From NCBI RefSeq assembly GCF_030463565.1, contig NC_134653.1, positions 29,325,150-29,389,149 on the forward strand: a DNA stretch of 64,000 nt, given 5' to 3'. Every line of letters begins with the position of its first letter. Position 1 is the first letter of the stretch. Below are positions 44,485 through 58,580 of the stretch, one piece after another. The notes under the pieces are model-generated. The model made no database searches. It was given only the letters and a program-made list of their open reading frames with translations, and was not told the DNA's origin. Source of the DNA: Pelecanus crispus (lineage: Eukaryota > Chordata > Aves > Pelecaniformes > Pelecanidae). Both the position numbers and the translations under genes were made by a program.

Positions 44485-47400
44485 GCTTCCCTTCTGACCA
44501 GACTGTAAAAATATCATTTTGCATGTCCTGGCCACCACAGGCGCAGAGGCTCTGCAGAGCCCCTGGGCTGCGGGGGAGGCTGGGGCGGGCAGGGGTGCGC
44601 AGTGCAGAGCCCGCAGGTTTGCAGCAGGTTGGAAATGTTGCATGTGGCTGGAGCCCTGGGCCCAGGTCCCCGCGGCTCTGCCCTGCCTGGAGGCAGATGC
44701 AGGTGTGCGTGGGTGCCGCTGCCAGCCCCGTGAGGCTTTCCCTCCTGCACCTCCTGCGCTCAGCTGCTCTCATTGTATTTTTGGCGGAGAGGAAGAACAT
44801 GTGGCTTATTTGTGGTTAAAGCAGTTGACATTTCTTTGTATCTCTAAATCATAATTGCTTGGTCGGAACTGATTGAACACTAAACATTAAATGCCCATGT
44901 CGGTTACGCTGGTGAAAAGCACCTCTCTGTGTGTGGCTGCTGTTCACCTCTGCAAAGGCGTGGGAGGATTTGGACCCGGGACATACGTGGAAGAGCCTGG
45001 TGGTGTTAAACCTGTGGGTTTTTTCAATTGCGTATTGGTGGGCAAGGTCCTAATGGCTTTTATTTGCTCTTCCCTGTCAAATCTGTGGTGTATGAATATT
45101 AATGCATTTCACTGAAATACGGAGGGTTTAGCTGTTTTCTAGGTTACGATGCGCAGAGCTCCTTAAGCGGGCACGGGTGACGGGGTTAGGAAGCGCGTCG
45201 GTAACTGCCCCGAGCAAAGGCTAAGCTGGGAGCTGGAAAACTGCGAGTGCCTCCTTCCTACAGTGACTGCTTGGAGGAGAAAAAAGCTTGGACAGAGGCT
45301 GCCAAAAGTGCTCACGGGCAGTTCCGCAGCAGCCACCGGCTGCCTGTGCCCTGTTGGGTTCAGGCGCAGCATTGGAGAGTGAAGCCTGTTGCTTTCGGGC
45401 TTGTTTGCCCTTCGCCACTGTTCGGTGTCACCACCCCTCTGTATTTTCGTTAGGACAAAGCTCCTTAAGAAAAAGGCTACACAGTAATATATTTTATAAA
45501 CTTAGTTCGCAATGTTCACAAGCTTTTCAAAAGTATTTCCTTTTAAAAAAGTTCTAACGTGTTCTCTATTTTGCAGATGCAACACCCCCTTTCTGTCTTC
45601 CTCGTGGAGCAGAAGACCACTGAGGTCCACTCGCTTCTTGATTTTGTAACCACACCACTAACGGCAGTGCTACAGCTGCAGAGCCACGCCAGTTTGCCAT
45701 TTCCTTTGCTATCTGGTAAAACTTGCTACAGTGAAAGAGAAATACCTCAGATGTTAGTGGTGACAGGGGTATTTTGTTCTTGCTACATTTGCTGCAAGAG
45801 TCAGAATCTCTACAATGCGAAATACTCACAGAGTCAACATAATCTCAATCAGCCTTTAGTAGAACAACACGTTAAAAGGAAAAAAATGTTTATTTTATAT
45901 CACCCATACACACAATTTAAACTTCAATCTTGGTCCCATGGTTGCTGCAGTAAATATCCCCCTCCCCAGCCCCTATTACAAATTACTAACAGATTACAGC
46001 TGGAATAGGGGGTAGAAGAAAATCAGAACACCCCCAGATCACTATAAACCCATCAGTAAAGCCTTTTCCTCACATCAGATAATTTGCCAGCTTCCTTGAA
46101 AAGGATCTGTAGCCAACATTAATTAGGGTGGAATGTTTGCTAATTGCTTGTGTGTTAAAATAAATACAGATATACCCGAGGAAGTAAAAGAAAAGCCAGA
46201 GCCCCAGCTGAAGCACCTTGGGTACTGGGTCACTCCCAGGAGCTTTTACAGCATGTATTCATTTTGTCACTGCATTTCAATGCACCCTTCCCAATACATC
46301 CTTTCTTTTTGAAAATTTGATTCCTGAAACCTTATACCAGTAAATAGTCTTTAATTTGAAGCTCTTTGTAGCAGAATCAATATTTACAATATTTTTTGCA
46401 ATTTATGCTATTCTGTTTATGTAAAAAATATTGTTTGTGTTGCTCCATTTGAGGTAGGAATGAACATGAGTTTCCAGCAACTGAAAGAAGTAAGATTTAA
46501 AGGTAAGCATTAGAAAATTTCCTAATATGACTGCTGAAATGCTCATATATGACAGATACTTTTGAGTGTCTCAGGATTCAGTATATTTCATACAAATAAA
46601 CAAGCATTATCTGTTTTTTCCAAATTTGCATTGGCATTAACATTCTTTTCTGAAAAAGTAAACTTGCCTTTTTTTTTTTTTTTTTAAGAAAATGGTAAAA
46701 TTGGGTGAAATGTGTTTGCTGATACAGAATTATGAAAATAAGGGGGGGGGGTGTATATGCACACATCCCACTCAGTGAAGGTACTCGCCATTTTTCTGAC
46801 TTGCCTTCATGTGTTTTTAGCTAAGTTACATTTATGAATACAGCATCTGTCATTAGTTTTTTTGTCCTAACCTTCCCTCTCTGCGTGTGTTTGTATCAGA
46901 AGTCAGAGCGTGCAGAAGTCAGGCTGTTCCAATTTTGAGACTGCATCATAAACTTTTAGCACAATAGAAAGAAATATAAATAGTATTCAGTCAATTAGAG
47001 CATCTTCTTATCTCGAAAGCATTTAAATTGTAACCAGGAAATACTAGCTCACTGCACATAATACATTTCTAATTGCTAGAAAACATTTAAAAACCCTTTC
47101 AGATGTAGGTTTTAGGAACAAGTATCTCGTGGGGAGAGACTCCAGCATTTCCAAATAGTCAGGGCTGACAAAATGAAATATGGGCTGTAATTCTGCAACT
47201 TCTGCTAGATGAGGAAAAATAACTGAGCGTTTGTTATGCAGTCTTCAAATTCAAATAAAGCCTTATCTATAGCGCCTTTTGCTCTATTATGCAGTATTTG
47301 TGTTGGGCAATTAGCTAAAGCAGACATTTATTTTCACTTTCCATTAATTTGTAGATAATGGTGTCTCCCAAAGTTAACATTAGCTTTAGCAAACGATGAT

Positions 47401-50400
47401 GCATTGCAGAAGTTCAAGCCATCCTGTTCCTTTTTACAGTATTCGTATGCCAGCCCTGACATCCTGGGGTCGTCTTTGCATGGAGTGTCAAGTGAATAAA
47501 GGATCATCCCATTTTCAGCTGCGCAGCAGCAAACAGCTATCGGACAAATTTGGATGTTTTGATGGTTTTGAAATGCCGGTGGCCACACAGACAAACAACC
47601 CCAGCTCAACCAAGTCGTTATTTTCTCAGTTGAAAGAGGAGCCAATATTTTGGCAGCTTATGAAGCTTTTACAGACACACTGAATGCTTCAGGCGGCAGC
47701 CGAGGAGTCCAGCCCTGCTCCAAGCAGGACCAGCTTCCAAGTGGGATCAGGTCGTCCAGCGCCGTGTCCCACTGTGGATGGAGGACGTCTCCCTGAGGCC
47801 AGGGATCCCGTGGCTCTGCCAGGTGCCGTCCCGTGGCTGACAGCCTTCCTGGTGAGGGCTCTGCCCTTGTGCCCGTCTGGATCTCCCTTGCTGCAGCCTG
47901 TGCCCGCCGGCACCGCTGGGAAGAGCCTGGTTCTGTCTTTACAGCCTCCCAGCGGGTACCGGGATGCCTACCAAGATGCACCGCTTAGTTATGGATGACT
48001 CACGTGGCGGGGTGGGGGGAAGAACCTATTGATTTGGTGGCTGGGATAAAATGATCTATGGAGAGGCTATGGATAATTTTATGGCTTATCTTTGTTTCTT
48101 CTGATGTAGAAATCTCTCACTTTCTATATGGTCACATTTTGTAGCAGTAATGTTTTTCCCAAGGGTCTTTTTTCTTAGGAACTATACTAGTAGTACTTGA
48201 AAGACTTCTTCCATTTTCACATTTTTATTTTCACAAAGTTTTTCAATAAACAACGATAAAACATAGTGGTAGGGGTGGCTACCCTTTTGTTGATCACTGC
48301 AAAAATTTCAGTGGCTGCTATTAGCATTTTTACATCAATCTGACATAGTTGGTTTTTTTTTTTTTTAAGATTCTTCAATTAGGGTTGTTCGGAGATCATG
48401 GTGGCTGGAGAAAATGAATGGCTTTCTGCAAAGACAGCCCAGGCTTAGTGCTGCTGGGCAAGTGAGGGTTGTGATTTTATGGGAAAGTCTGAAACTTGGG
48501 GCTGTAGCTGTGATTTTTTTTTTTTTTTTTTTATTCAGTACATGCAATTCAATAGAATCTTCTCTATTGAATTATGTCTCAATAGAGACATCAGAAAAAC
48601 ATTCTCTTTGTAGTTTTGTAACTCTTTTTATGAAAGACTTTCTACTGGCTTGAATTTGTATGGAACATGAATTTTAATCAACAGCAACTAATTGTCAAGA
48701 CCATAGTGTTGCCCTGCAAGGTTTGACTCATCCTTATTCACACTTAGGCTGGAAATGAACAATTTTAAAGGAACTTGCCAAAGTAAGGAAAGCGTCCCTT
48801 TACATGAGGAAAAGAGGGTGTCTCTAAGCTCTGAGGAGAGTGGGAAATGGAACAGAGATTATCCAGAGGACAATGACTGCCATGCCTGTCACCGGGACAT
48901 TTAGCCCCTGGGGATATTTTATCCACTGTTACCCCTGATAGCCTCCTCTCCTTCTTGTTACCTGCTGCGGGCAGAATTCAATGTGCAAACCATATTGAGA
49001 ACAAAGTTCTGGCACTTGCAGTAATTTAAAATAACAATATGTCAAAACCAGCTTTTGGAGGGCATATTTTCAATTACTTCCACCCGAGGCATTGCCGACA
49101 TGAGGGCAGGCTGGACTCTTAATTTGACTTGAGTGAAATTCTGATAGTTCAAGTACACGCAGGGTCTTGTATCACTTACGCTGCCTGTGTTTGAATAGTG
49201 GGTTATGGTTCTGATGTTCCTCCCCTTTCCTCCATAGAGATGCACCCGAAGTGGCTATTTTAATGCATACAACCCCCCCAGGCAATAGAGACAAGAATGG
49301 TTTGCTGGTGTAAGGGTATGTGTTTTGCATTTTGCTTTGCAATGCACTCTGCTGACAGAATCTGCAAGTAGTTTAGCTATTGCCCTATACCTTATTTTCT
49401 GGTACTTGTTCTTCTACTTGTCTTGACATTTGTTCTTGTACTTATTCTGCTTTGTTGCTCTTTTCCGCCATTTTTCCTAGATATGCTGTATTTTTTCAAA
49501 ATGCAAATCTCAGCATGCACCTGCACAGTCCTAGATGTACTAGTGTTACCGTTTAGGTCAGATAGCTGCCTTCCATGCTTCAGACCAGACGTGGATTTCT
49601 CATTGCTATAAGCACAGGAAACTCAAATTTAGTTTTAAAACTTTATTTCCTCGGGTTGGAGACATGTTTCTTTCTAGAACCCCATCTACCTTGTTTCTTT
49701 AAGTTTTCTCTCTAAAATTGTATGGCTTTTTGTTTTAGAATTGCATATCCAAGACTTGAACAAGAAATTCAAAGTATTTGTTGAATTTGAACTTTGCAGT
49801 GCTTCTCCAATCCCAGTTAAAATCTTGATACACTAGTTTAACAAATTTCCTAATTTAAAAAGCTTGGTTTTAGCACCTTCTAGAACAGTACCTAATGCTG
49901 TTGCTGCTTCTGCAATGGGCTCTCCGTCTCCCTTGTTTTTCACGGCCACAGAAATGTGGTCCAAGTAAATTAAGGGAACGTGATTATAAGGACTTCTGAA
50001 AGATCCAGTAGTCACCAGCTAAACCGTATCATAAAAAGAACCGAGCTGCGCCGACAAGTGAAGTCCCTGAAAAAGCCTGGAAGCAAAATGGCTATAATTA
50101 AAACCTGAAAGCAACGACTTCATAAAGAAGTAAACGAAGAGGCGGGCTCTTTGTAAATGATGATCTAAAAAGTGTTCTGGGTTGTGAGACCTCATTTCAA
50201 ATGTATTCATTAAATAATATTTGAATCATTTAACAGTTTGAACTCTACTGCACTGCTAATATCTTCAGGGGATTTTTTTTTTTTTTCAGTAACAAAGAAG
50301 TCTTTGTTCCTGCCCTATGCTTGGGCTGCGCCTTGGATATTAGTTGGAAACCCGATAGCCTGACATCGCTAGAAGTCTGCGAGTACAATGTGAGTCGTCT

Positions 50401-53400
50401 GCAACTGGGATTAAATCAGGCCTTTTGTACCGAGATGCTGAGGGGCCATGTGATCTGGGAGAAGCGATGGTTATGGATGGCAGGAGATTTTTAACCCTTT
50501 GTGCCTGTGGCAGGGAGCCAGGGGGGGTTTTGCTGCTGCGAGTGTTTGCAGGGGTAGCCAGGGCTGCTGCGTGTACCAGTCGTTAGTGTGCCTGAGTGAT
50601 TCCTGTCGAAAAAGCAAATAACGCCTTACGTAGCGCGGATGAAATCCAGCTCCGTGTGAAGGCCCAGGTGGAGCTGGGATCCCTGGCTGGGGGTGCATGG
50701 GCTCCTCCCGGCAGCACCGGATCCCCTCCGCTCTGGACCAAGCGCTCGCTGCCTTTGGGGTGGCTCTTCACCAGTTCGTGTGCGCAGAGGCACTTTTATT
50801 TTAAACTGGACGAATCAGGACTATGAGCCAAAGTTCGCCAATGGCTGAGAAATGTGAGCCGTTCTGTAAAATCTTGTGAAGTAATATGATAAATAATAAA
50901 TACAGGAGTATCTTTATTTGCCTGGTAGCTTTAAATTCTGGGCACCGCGTTCTCAAGTGTTCCTCTCGCCCGCAGGATGTGCAGCTTGCTCTTCAGCTGC
51001 GACCGGGAGGTCAGGACCCTTACGCAGGGAGCACTAGGAACAAGAGTGTTACCAAAGACCCCAGAGGGCTGGCAGTGGGAATGTACCGGCAGCGTTCAGC
51101 GAGCATGAGATGACAGTGAAAAGCGGGGGATGCTCAGACACATGGCCCTGAGGAAGGTTCTCCAGGAGAGCCCAATCTGGTCCACGCTGGGTGAGTTCCT
51201 GCAAAGCAGCAACATCTAAACCAGCATCCCCCGCAGCTCCCCCAGCGCAGTCCGGCTCTGCCTGGGCAAAAGGACACTGTCTTGCAAGTGACAGAAGGGA
51301 AGGACTTGCAAACGCAGTGTATGAAATGCCATGGCTTTCAGGATGTAAAAAGGAAGCACTAAGGTGAACACTCTCGTGAAGCTAACGCTTAGGGAAAATT
51401 AAGCCATCAGGACTTTACAAAATAGCCTCTGCTTCTCTCCTTTCACAACAGTTCAATTTATAAGATGATGAAAAATTAATTAACTTTAGTAGTTTGCTGG
51501 TGGTTTGGGCATCACCCACAGTGAGTTAGACTTTCCAGATGCTCAAAGATTGTTCCTGCTCCACCAAGCTTACATAAATACCCACCTGGTTCAAGTTTAA
51601 GAAAACAATGGAACAAAGTCAAACATACAAACTCCATCATAAAATACCGAGGAGAGTTAAATACTGATTATCCATATAGAGAGGTACTATTTTTTTATTT
51701 ATATTTCACTGAGTTATTTTAGGAAATACAAAACTTTTACTGTTCCTGCAGCCAAACTAATTCTTTTGTGCTGTATATATGAACTAATTTCTTTTTTCTC
51801 CCCCCTCACCCCCCCCACCCCTCAAATGTGTAACCCCATGGTGTGTGAGATGTGAATTTGAAGTGTGTGGGGGGGGAAGCCCAAGAGGTATACCAGAGTA
51901 CAATTATCACAGATGGGAAAATTTTGCTTTAGCATTTCCTAGTGTTTTTACTAACTGTACAATCTCAATGTTATATTATTTTAGCACTATCCTGTTTTTT
52001 AGGGATCTAAATTAGAAAAATTTAAATGTGCTCAACATGTGCCCCATATGCTCTACAGGCTTTCACCTAACTGACATAAATGGGACCCGATACACTTAAT
52101 TGAGGCAAAAAAGCTGTTTGTAGCAATGGAAAAACATACCAATATTGTGAAAATATGATGATCCATACTGAGGTACCTGAAAAACCAAACAGGAAAAATA
52201 TACAGCTTAAGTTTGCAGAGATGTAAAGAAACTAAACCAGCCAACCAACCTTGCAGAAGAAACAAACTGGAAGATCCTTGTGAAAGGCTGAGTTCTGAAA
52301 TCGCTGCCGATCTCTGCGGGCAATGACTGGAACAGTTTTAGTCCCTTAAATCTTATTATTCAGTTATGCATGTTTTTAAAATGGGAAGCAGTCAAGTGTC
52401 TGAAGGAATTTGGTTCAAACTTTTCAGAAAACAACATTGTTGGCAAAACTAAGCACGAAATATTTACACTGGTAAGGTGAACTTTTCAGATGCTGAATGC
52501 AAATCAGGTTTTACAGATGAAATTGTCTTTAATCTCAATTATGGAATAGTCGCCTCCAGACATTCAAGTAGGGAAGGACAAGAAGCGACAAAGAAGGTTG
52601 GATCCCTGGACATCTTTACATGCCCATGCCACCTTTCAGCGCGATCCTCAGTGCCGCCTGGCTGGGGAGGCCAGCGGTGTGATCGTCCCTGGAGCAAACC
52701 CCCAGGAGCCCGCCAGACCCCTGTGCGATGCAGCGCTCTGCCCACAGCTGGTCGGGCCGCTGTGGGCACAGCCCATGCCACGTGGGGCCCAGGGATCTGC
52801 GCTCTTGCAGGGAAAGAGTACTTCTGTACCCAAAATGCCTTACCGTTCTCGGGAACTAAAGCAGGTACACACAAATAAACATCGTCTCCTCTGGAGGAAT
52901 ACCTTCCCTTGTGATCCTGCCCTGCATTCGCTGCACTGTCAAGCTCATCTAATGATTTCACATATTTGCCTTCTGAGTCGGTCCAGTTGCCGTGTTCACT
53001 ATAATTTTCAGAGGGAGAAGATGCAATAGTTTCCCAAACTGTTCCAGGCAGAAATGTTGAAAACCTTCCCGATAATGTCAGCCACCGGACTTAGAGACCT
53101 GTCCTTCAAAATATTCAAATTCCTTTCATTGAATATCCCTGCTAGGAGCAGAAATCACTGCCAAGAAAAACCTATCAGCTTTTTTGCAAAGTAACTGTCG
53201 GGAGCCCGTGCTCTAAAGACAGGACTCATCACTTTGGCTGGTACGCGACGTGTAGTGGCAACCAAATGCTTTTTTGTATTGTTCCAGATGGCTGCACTAC
53301 CAAACACTGTAGAGGTTATTTAGTAGCTAAAATTTATATACCTGAAGCCTGACATATTAATGAAATGGCATCTTTATAGAGCTGGGGGTATAAACACCAC

Positions 53401-56400
53401 AGAAAAGTAAGATGTGGTTTTGCTCGATGGAAGGGTTTAAAAGACTTCTTGCTAATGGCTAGCTGGGCTAAAGTTTTTCTAGCATATGGGCTTGTTTTGT
53501 ACAGTTTATGTGGTGGTTTCTTCATTAGATTCTCAGTGGTAATGAGCCCACACAGTTGATTGCTGCAGGGAGAAAAAAATCATTCTTGAATAGGTTTGCT
53601 GAATAATTATGAACTGAGCTGAACTCTTACATTTGCTTACTAATTGTATGGTTCGTGATGTTTTATGTATGATGCATTCATTTTGTTAAAAAGGAATTTT
53701 TTTTTTTGCTGAGCAGCAACTTTTCTCAGTGCAAGTTAAACGGGCACAGTGGAAAGAGCTGAATTCAAGTCTGATGAATTGATGTTGTTTGAATTATTTT
53801 TTTTTTTTAAATATCAGCCCCACCATTTGGTTTTCAGAGCTTGCAATATGAAACCCAAAATTGTGCTATTGTCTTGAGAGTCGAAATAAATGAATCCCCT
53901 CAACTTTAGATTTGGCAGGAGCAATTACTATTGTTAATTTAGAAAATAATCCCCTGCAGCTACAACTATTTAAATAATGCCTTTCCCTGCTTCCCCCAAG
54001 ATGACCAAACCCCAAAGACTGAAAGTAAAAATATGTTTTGTAAAATATACTTTTCACTACTCAGTACAATTTGAGAGAGGCTTCCTTCTACTTGGCAGGG
54101 CGACTGGGACCTTTTGTGACCAAGGTGCTCCCGACTGCGCTGGTCACAGTCCAGTGGCACCCTCCCACTAACGCACCCCAGCACCACACCGGAAAGCCGG
54201 GAGGGGCACGGCAGGTTGGCAGCCCCAGGCATGTTTAGCCCAGAACACATTCCAAGTTAGAAACAGGGTTAAGCTGCCTTTTGACATTTAACAAATACTG
54301 AATGTTTATACCACGAGCCTGTAGAATGCTGCAGCTAGTATAGGACCTTACCATTTCAATCAACTCCCTGTCTTTACTGTCAAAATATTTAGGCTGATAT
54401 TATTTCCATATTTGCCATCGGCCAGTTATATACTACTCCCAAGCTGCAGCTGGATCTGTGCAGTGCTGCCAGCAAGTTACCGTGCTGAAACTTTCAGTCT
54501 TAAAATTTGTTCCTGGAAGACAGTGATGCCTAGGCCAGCAGTGGAAGAGCAGAAAAGCCGCCTGGTGAAGCAGTCCGGGGAAGGAGCGAGCGGTTAGCTG
54601 CTGCTTGCAGAATACAGCGGCAAGCCTTGGCACTGGCCCTGGCAGGGACACCTGCAGCTCCTGCTGGTGGGCACAGACCAGAAAGAGGGGAGAGGAGGAT
54701 TAACGCTTGCCCAGAAGCATTTGAGATGGTCAGCCCACAGACCAAGGAAGTCTCCATCCCTCTACTTATATTCTCCCTCCCAGCATCGTTCTGCTTTTCC
54801 AGAGAGACAGTGCTTGCTCTGCTGGAGGAACAAATGGATTCTGAATCTTCCAGGAAATGCAAGGTGAATCTTCTAAATCAGTAAAAATCTGTCTTTTCTG
54901 AAGCATTTGGTCTCTTCTGTGGAAGCCAACATTACAGGAGGTATCTGTGAAAGGCACAACTCCCTGCTTCAGAAAAGAGATGCAATTTCAGAGAGGTCTG
55001 AGGTCCTTTCACAACAGCAAAAGTAATTCTTCATAGCAGAAATCCAACCACCTTACAGGAGCAAGTAACTTTCTTCAACGCCACATTTGATACAACTTTC
55101 ATCGTATCTGTGGTGCAGAGGGAACAGGCCATTTCCCCAGAGAAGTACCTGTCTATAAACACAACAATAAAGCCGTGATAAAATGGGTCAACTACAAATG
55201 AAACCCACCATGATTACAACAGTAAGTAATTATCTCCAATAATAGTCCTGACAGATATATTGTCCAGCTGGCATGTGGTATCTTACATGGGAAGTATCTT
55301 TTTATGCCACCCTAGAGTGGACACACCAACAGTAAATGGATTCTAGCTGAGATGAAAGCGGTGTTAATTCTCCGGGGTGGATGCTTCACTCGTGGATCTG
55401 TCCCAGCAAGACTGACCATGTTCCTTGCCCATGTTAAAGACTCACCAGCCAGAGAGCCTCAGCCCTATTGTGCGATTCTGTGCTCGCAGGACTGGCATTA
55501 AAATGCCAATACTGTTTTGGTTTACAATGCTCTTACTTGTTCTGTCGCACTTACTGTTTTGATTTGCACTCTTAAAATTAATCCAGCTTTTTTCTTTTTT
55601 TTTTTTTTTTTAAATAATCCAGTTTTTAAATTGGATACTATCTTGGACAGAAAAATACTGGATAATAAGTGAATGCTAGTTTACACAACCCGTCATTACC
55701 ATTTCAAGGCAATAACAAGTTAAAGTGAAGAGCTGAGTGCGTGCCACACCTGCACGTGCGTTCGAGCCGGGGTACCACCTCTCCGTGCAGCACCTTCATG
55801 TCCCTGCAGCCTTGCCCTTGGTAGCCACAACCCGGCACTCGGCAGACCTGCTGCTCTTACTGTTTTTAAAACATGTCCTTGGGAGCAAAAGCCAAAGCAT
55901 GTTAATGCCACTCCTATGGGTACAAACTTCAAAAAATTCCGTTAGGTGACAGAGAAATTGCTCCCATGCTAATACTAATAGATGAGTCTCCTTGACGAAA
56001 GCATCCTCCTCTTCCCATGTTCAGGAAATGGTGTGAGATTTGTGTCCAGCACGTGCCCACCTGGCTGCCCGCGGAGCCCGCACGCCGGGGCCAGCGTGGG
56101 GCGCGGATACACCACGCTTTCTGCGCTGCGAGCAGCCCCTCGCCCAACCCGGCGTTAGCAGGGTTGGCCTGCAGGAAATGCCAGGCGTGTGTCCCGGACC
56201 ACGTGCAGTTCAGGAACCGGTTTCTCCGTTGGGATGCGGTCTGGCTCCCGTGAAAGTCAACAGAAGTTGTTTTGAGTGTGGAAAGAGCAGTTCTGGGGGA
56301 GCCGGGACAGGCCATGGGCAGGGGAACCATCAGGGTTTCCCTCTCCAGCGAGCCTGCGGTGGCTCTGGGGTGACAGGGGCCGAGCCCCGCTGCCGAAGCA
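44485..56400. other. Intergenic region upstream of MN1
   Basis: 12 kb without a recognisable coding exon or transposon. It is mostly AT-rich, with T runs near 46670, 48516 and 55596, a G9 run at 46742, C/G runs at 51800-51880, and paired hairpins at 48546-48591. AT-rich segments with homeodomain-type TAATTA/ATTAAT cores (for example 46.1-46.6, 51.4-51.8 and 53.9-54.0 kb) could be enhancers of the developmental gene MN1. Only cross-species alignment could show that. Confidence 0.6.
48546..48591. repeat. Adjacent and overlapping inverted repeats
   Basis: AATTCAATAGA (48546-48556) pairs with TCTATTGAATT (48563-48573). ATGTCTC (48574-48580) pairs with GAGACAT (48585-48591). In addition, TCTCTATTG (48561-48569) can pair with CAATAGAGA (48580-48588), which excludes both other stems. 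Confidence 0.85.
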
Positions 56401-57215
56401 GGGACCCCTCGAGGTGTTAATCACGTGAACCGCTGTCCCGCCCAGATGGGCGCAGCCCCGAGGGCGAGGCGCTTGCCCCGGGGTCTGGAGCCGTCCTGCG
56501 CCCGCTGAGGCAGCGCCCGGAGGGGACGGGGGCCCCGAGGGGGCTGTCCCGAGCTGGGGCGGTTCCGCGCGGCGGGGCTGACCCGGCAGCCCCGGCTCCC
56601 CCAGAGCCGCCCCGGGCGAAGGGCGGGCCGGCCGGAGGACGGGGCGGTACCCCGGGGCGGTGGGCCGCTCGCCCGAGGCCGCCTGAACGCGGCAGGAGGG
56701 ACCGGGGAGGGTCACCGCGGCGGGGAGCCGCGGCGCCGGTGCCCCGGGACGGCACCGAGCAGCCGGTCCCGGCGCCTCCGCGGAGCCCGCCGGCCTCCGG
56801 GAGCCGGCCCCGTCCTTCCGCGGCGGGGGCTGGGCGCGGCTGCCCGCCGTCGGGGCGGCCCGGGGGTGCGGCCGGGCCGCGCTGAGGCGGGGCGGGCGGG
56901 AGGGGCGCCAGGGGGCGCTGTGCCCGTTCGGAAGAGCCGGCTCCGACGGCGCGCACGCAGGCGCAGAGGGGGCGCGCGGCGGCGGGAGCCCCGGGGCCGT
57001 CCCTGCCCCGCAGCCGCGGGCGGGTTGCGGGGCCGCGGGGCCGGGCCGCTGCCGCTCTGCGGGGACACGGGCGCAGGGCCCGGCGGCTCCCTGCCTCCCT
57101 CCCTCCGCGGCCGGCGCTCCCGGAGCGAGGGAGCCTTTTCCCTTCATCGCTTTGTGCCGCTGTCGGGCCGCGCGCGCTTCGTTTTCTGCCCCGGGCCCTG
57201 CGCCCCCCCCCCCCC
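56401..57215. promoter_or_regulatory. MN1: MN1 upstream CpG island, distal part
   Basis: Very GC-rich, CpG-dense sequence (for example 56500-57170). Long open frames appear on both strands only because stop codons are rare at this composition. It ends in a C run at 57205-57219. Confidence 0.7.
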
Positions 57216-57500
57216 CCTTGTCACTTTGCTAAGTAATAATTTCCATGTCCAATTCCATTTCTTCTCTAGTTCTGAAATCTCCAAGCCATCAGCAAGGAGG
57301 ATAGTTCACATGAAAACTAATTACACAAAATCAATATTTAATCACAGCGCAGCATCCTGATCCTGCAGAAAAAAATCCCCTTAAAACTCTCCTGCCATAT
57401 ACAAATACTTCTCGGCCGCTTATTTATAGATCTCTTTTTTTTTTTTTTTTGGTGGGAGTAATTTTCTTTTTTTTTTTTTTTTTTTTTTTTAAACTATCGA
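57216..57500. other. AT-rich island between two CpG-island halves
   Basis: About 285 bp of AT-rich sequence with sharp borders, ending in T16 (57435-57450) and T24 (57467-57490) runs. The non-repetitive part (57225-57430) looks like unique sequence, with no transposon signature that I recognise. Confidence 0.7.
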
Positions 57501-58135
57501 CATGTGCGAGCCGTGAACACCTGAAGCGCCTTACCCTGCCGGCTGCTTTTAACCCCCCGGGCCCGATGGATGCGTGTCCCTGCGGGGAGGCCGGGCTCCG
57601 ACACCGCCGCTCCCGCTAACGCCCGGGCGCCAGCGGGGCTCTGGGCCGCCCGCTCCCCTGCGCGCCTCCGGCCGCCGGCCCCGACGGGGCGCGCCGCTCG
57701 CCCACCGGCTCCGGGTCCGCGGGCGCTGCCGGGGCCGCCGGGAGCCTTCTGCCAGCCCGCGAGCGCCGGGCGGGTTTCGCCCGGGCGGGCAGTCCCGGGG
57801 GGCTGCGAGCGCGGCGCTGGCCGTGCCCGGCGGGCGGCGCGGCCCCAGGTCCCGCCGCTCGGCTCCAGCCCCGGTGCCCGCCCCGCTCCGGGACGCCGCC
57901 GCCCGCACCTCGGGGCTCCGCGCGGCTCCTCGGCCGCCCGCGCTCCGCGGGAGCAGCGGCGCCGCCGGCCACGGGGAGCGGCGGGCAGCGGGCCGGGGCG
58001 AACCGAGCCCAGCCGAGCCGAGCCCAGCCGAGCCGCGCCGCGGGGCGGGCGGGGCGCGGGGCCGGGCGGCGCGGCGGAGCCACCTTAACGGCGAGCCCCG
58101 CCCCGGGCCGCGCGGCGCTCATTGGCGCAGCCCCG

Positions 58136-58580
58136 ATGGCTGAAATTCATCGCTGAAATGCAAAACTTGTTGCTGCTCCGCCAGCGCCGGGTGAGAGCGA
58201 GGGAGCGCGCAGGGGAGCGCGGCGCAGCCCTCCCAGCGCCCGCACGCAGCGCCCGCCCCGGCCCCGCCGCCGCCGCCGCCGCCGCCGGAGCCCTGCGAGC
58301 CGCGGGCAGCGCACGGCGGGCCGGCGATGCGGCGCGCAGCTCCCGGGCGCCGGAGCCTATGAGCGGCGGCGCGCCGCCCCGTCGGCTCTCGGGCAGCGCA
58401 GCGCGGCCGGCGCCGGGCGGCAGCGAGCGGCGAGCCGCCGCCGGGGTGAGCGCGGGCGGGCGGCCGGTGCCAGCGGCGCGGCGGCGCGGCAGGATGTGAG
58501 CGGGGCGGCCGAGCGGCGGCCGGCGCGGCGGGGAGCGGGACAGCGGAGCGGCGCGGCGCGGAGCGGCCATGCCCTTCTGA
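58136..58580 (+). other. Cluster of upstream ORFs in the MN1 leader
   Basis: Upstream ATGs: 58136 (6 codons, stop at 58154-58156); 58158 (113 codons, stop at 58497-58499, with in-frame ATGs at 58359 and 58494); 58327 (11 codons, stop at 58360-58362); 58569 (Met-Pro-Phe-stop, ending 58580). The ATG at 58494 is followed at once by its stop (ATGTGA), a start-stop element. The last mini-ORF ends 13 bases before the MN1 ATG. Those lying in the mature leader would dampen MN1 translation. Confidence 0.5.
58264..58287 (+). repeat. (CCG)8 trinucleotide repeat
   Basis: Eight CCG units in the presumed MN1 5' leader, within the 58158 upstream frame, where they encode polyalanine. Confidence 0.88.

Noticed and set aside
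56257-57147. 296-codon and overlapping frames in the MN1 upstream CpG island
   Set aside because: Frames are open on both strands at once, with Pro/Arg/Ala-rich translations and no family signatures. This is a composition effect.
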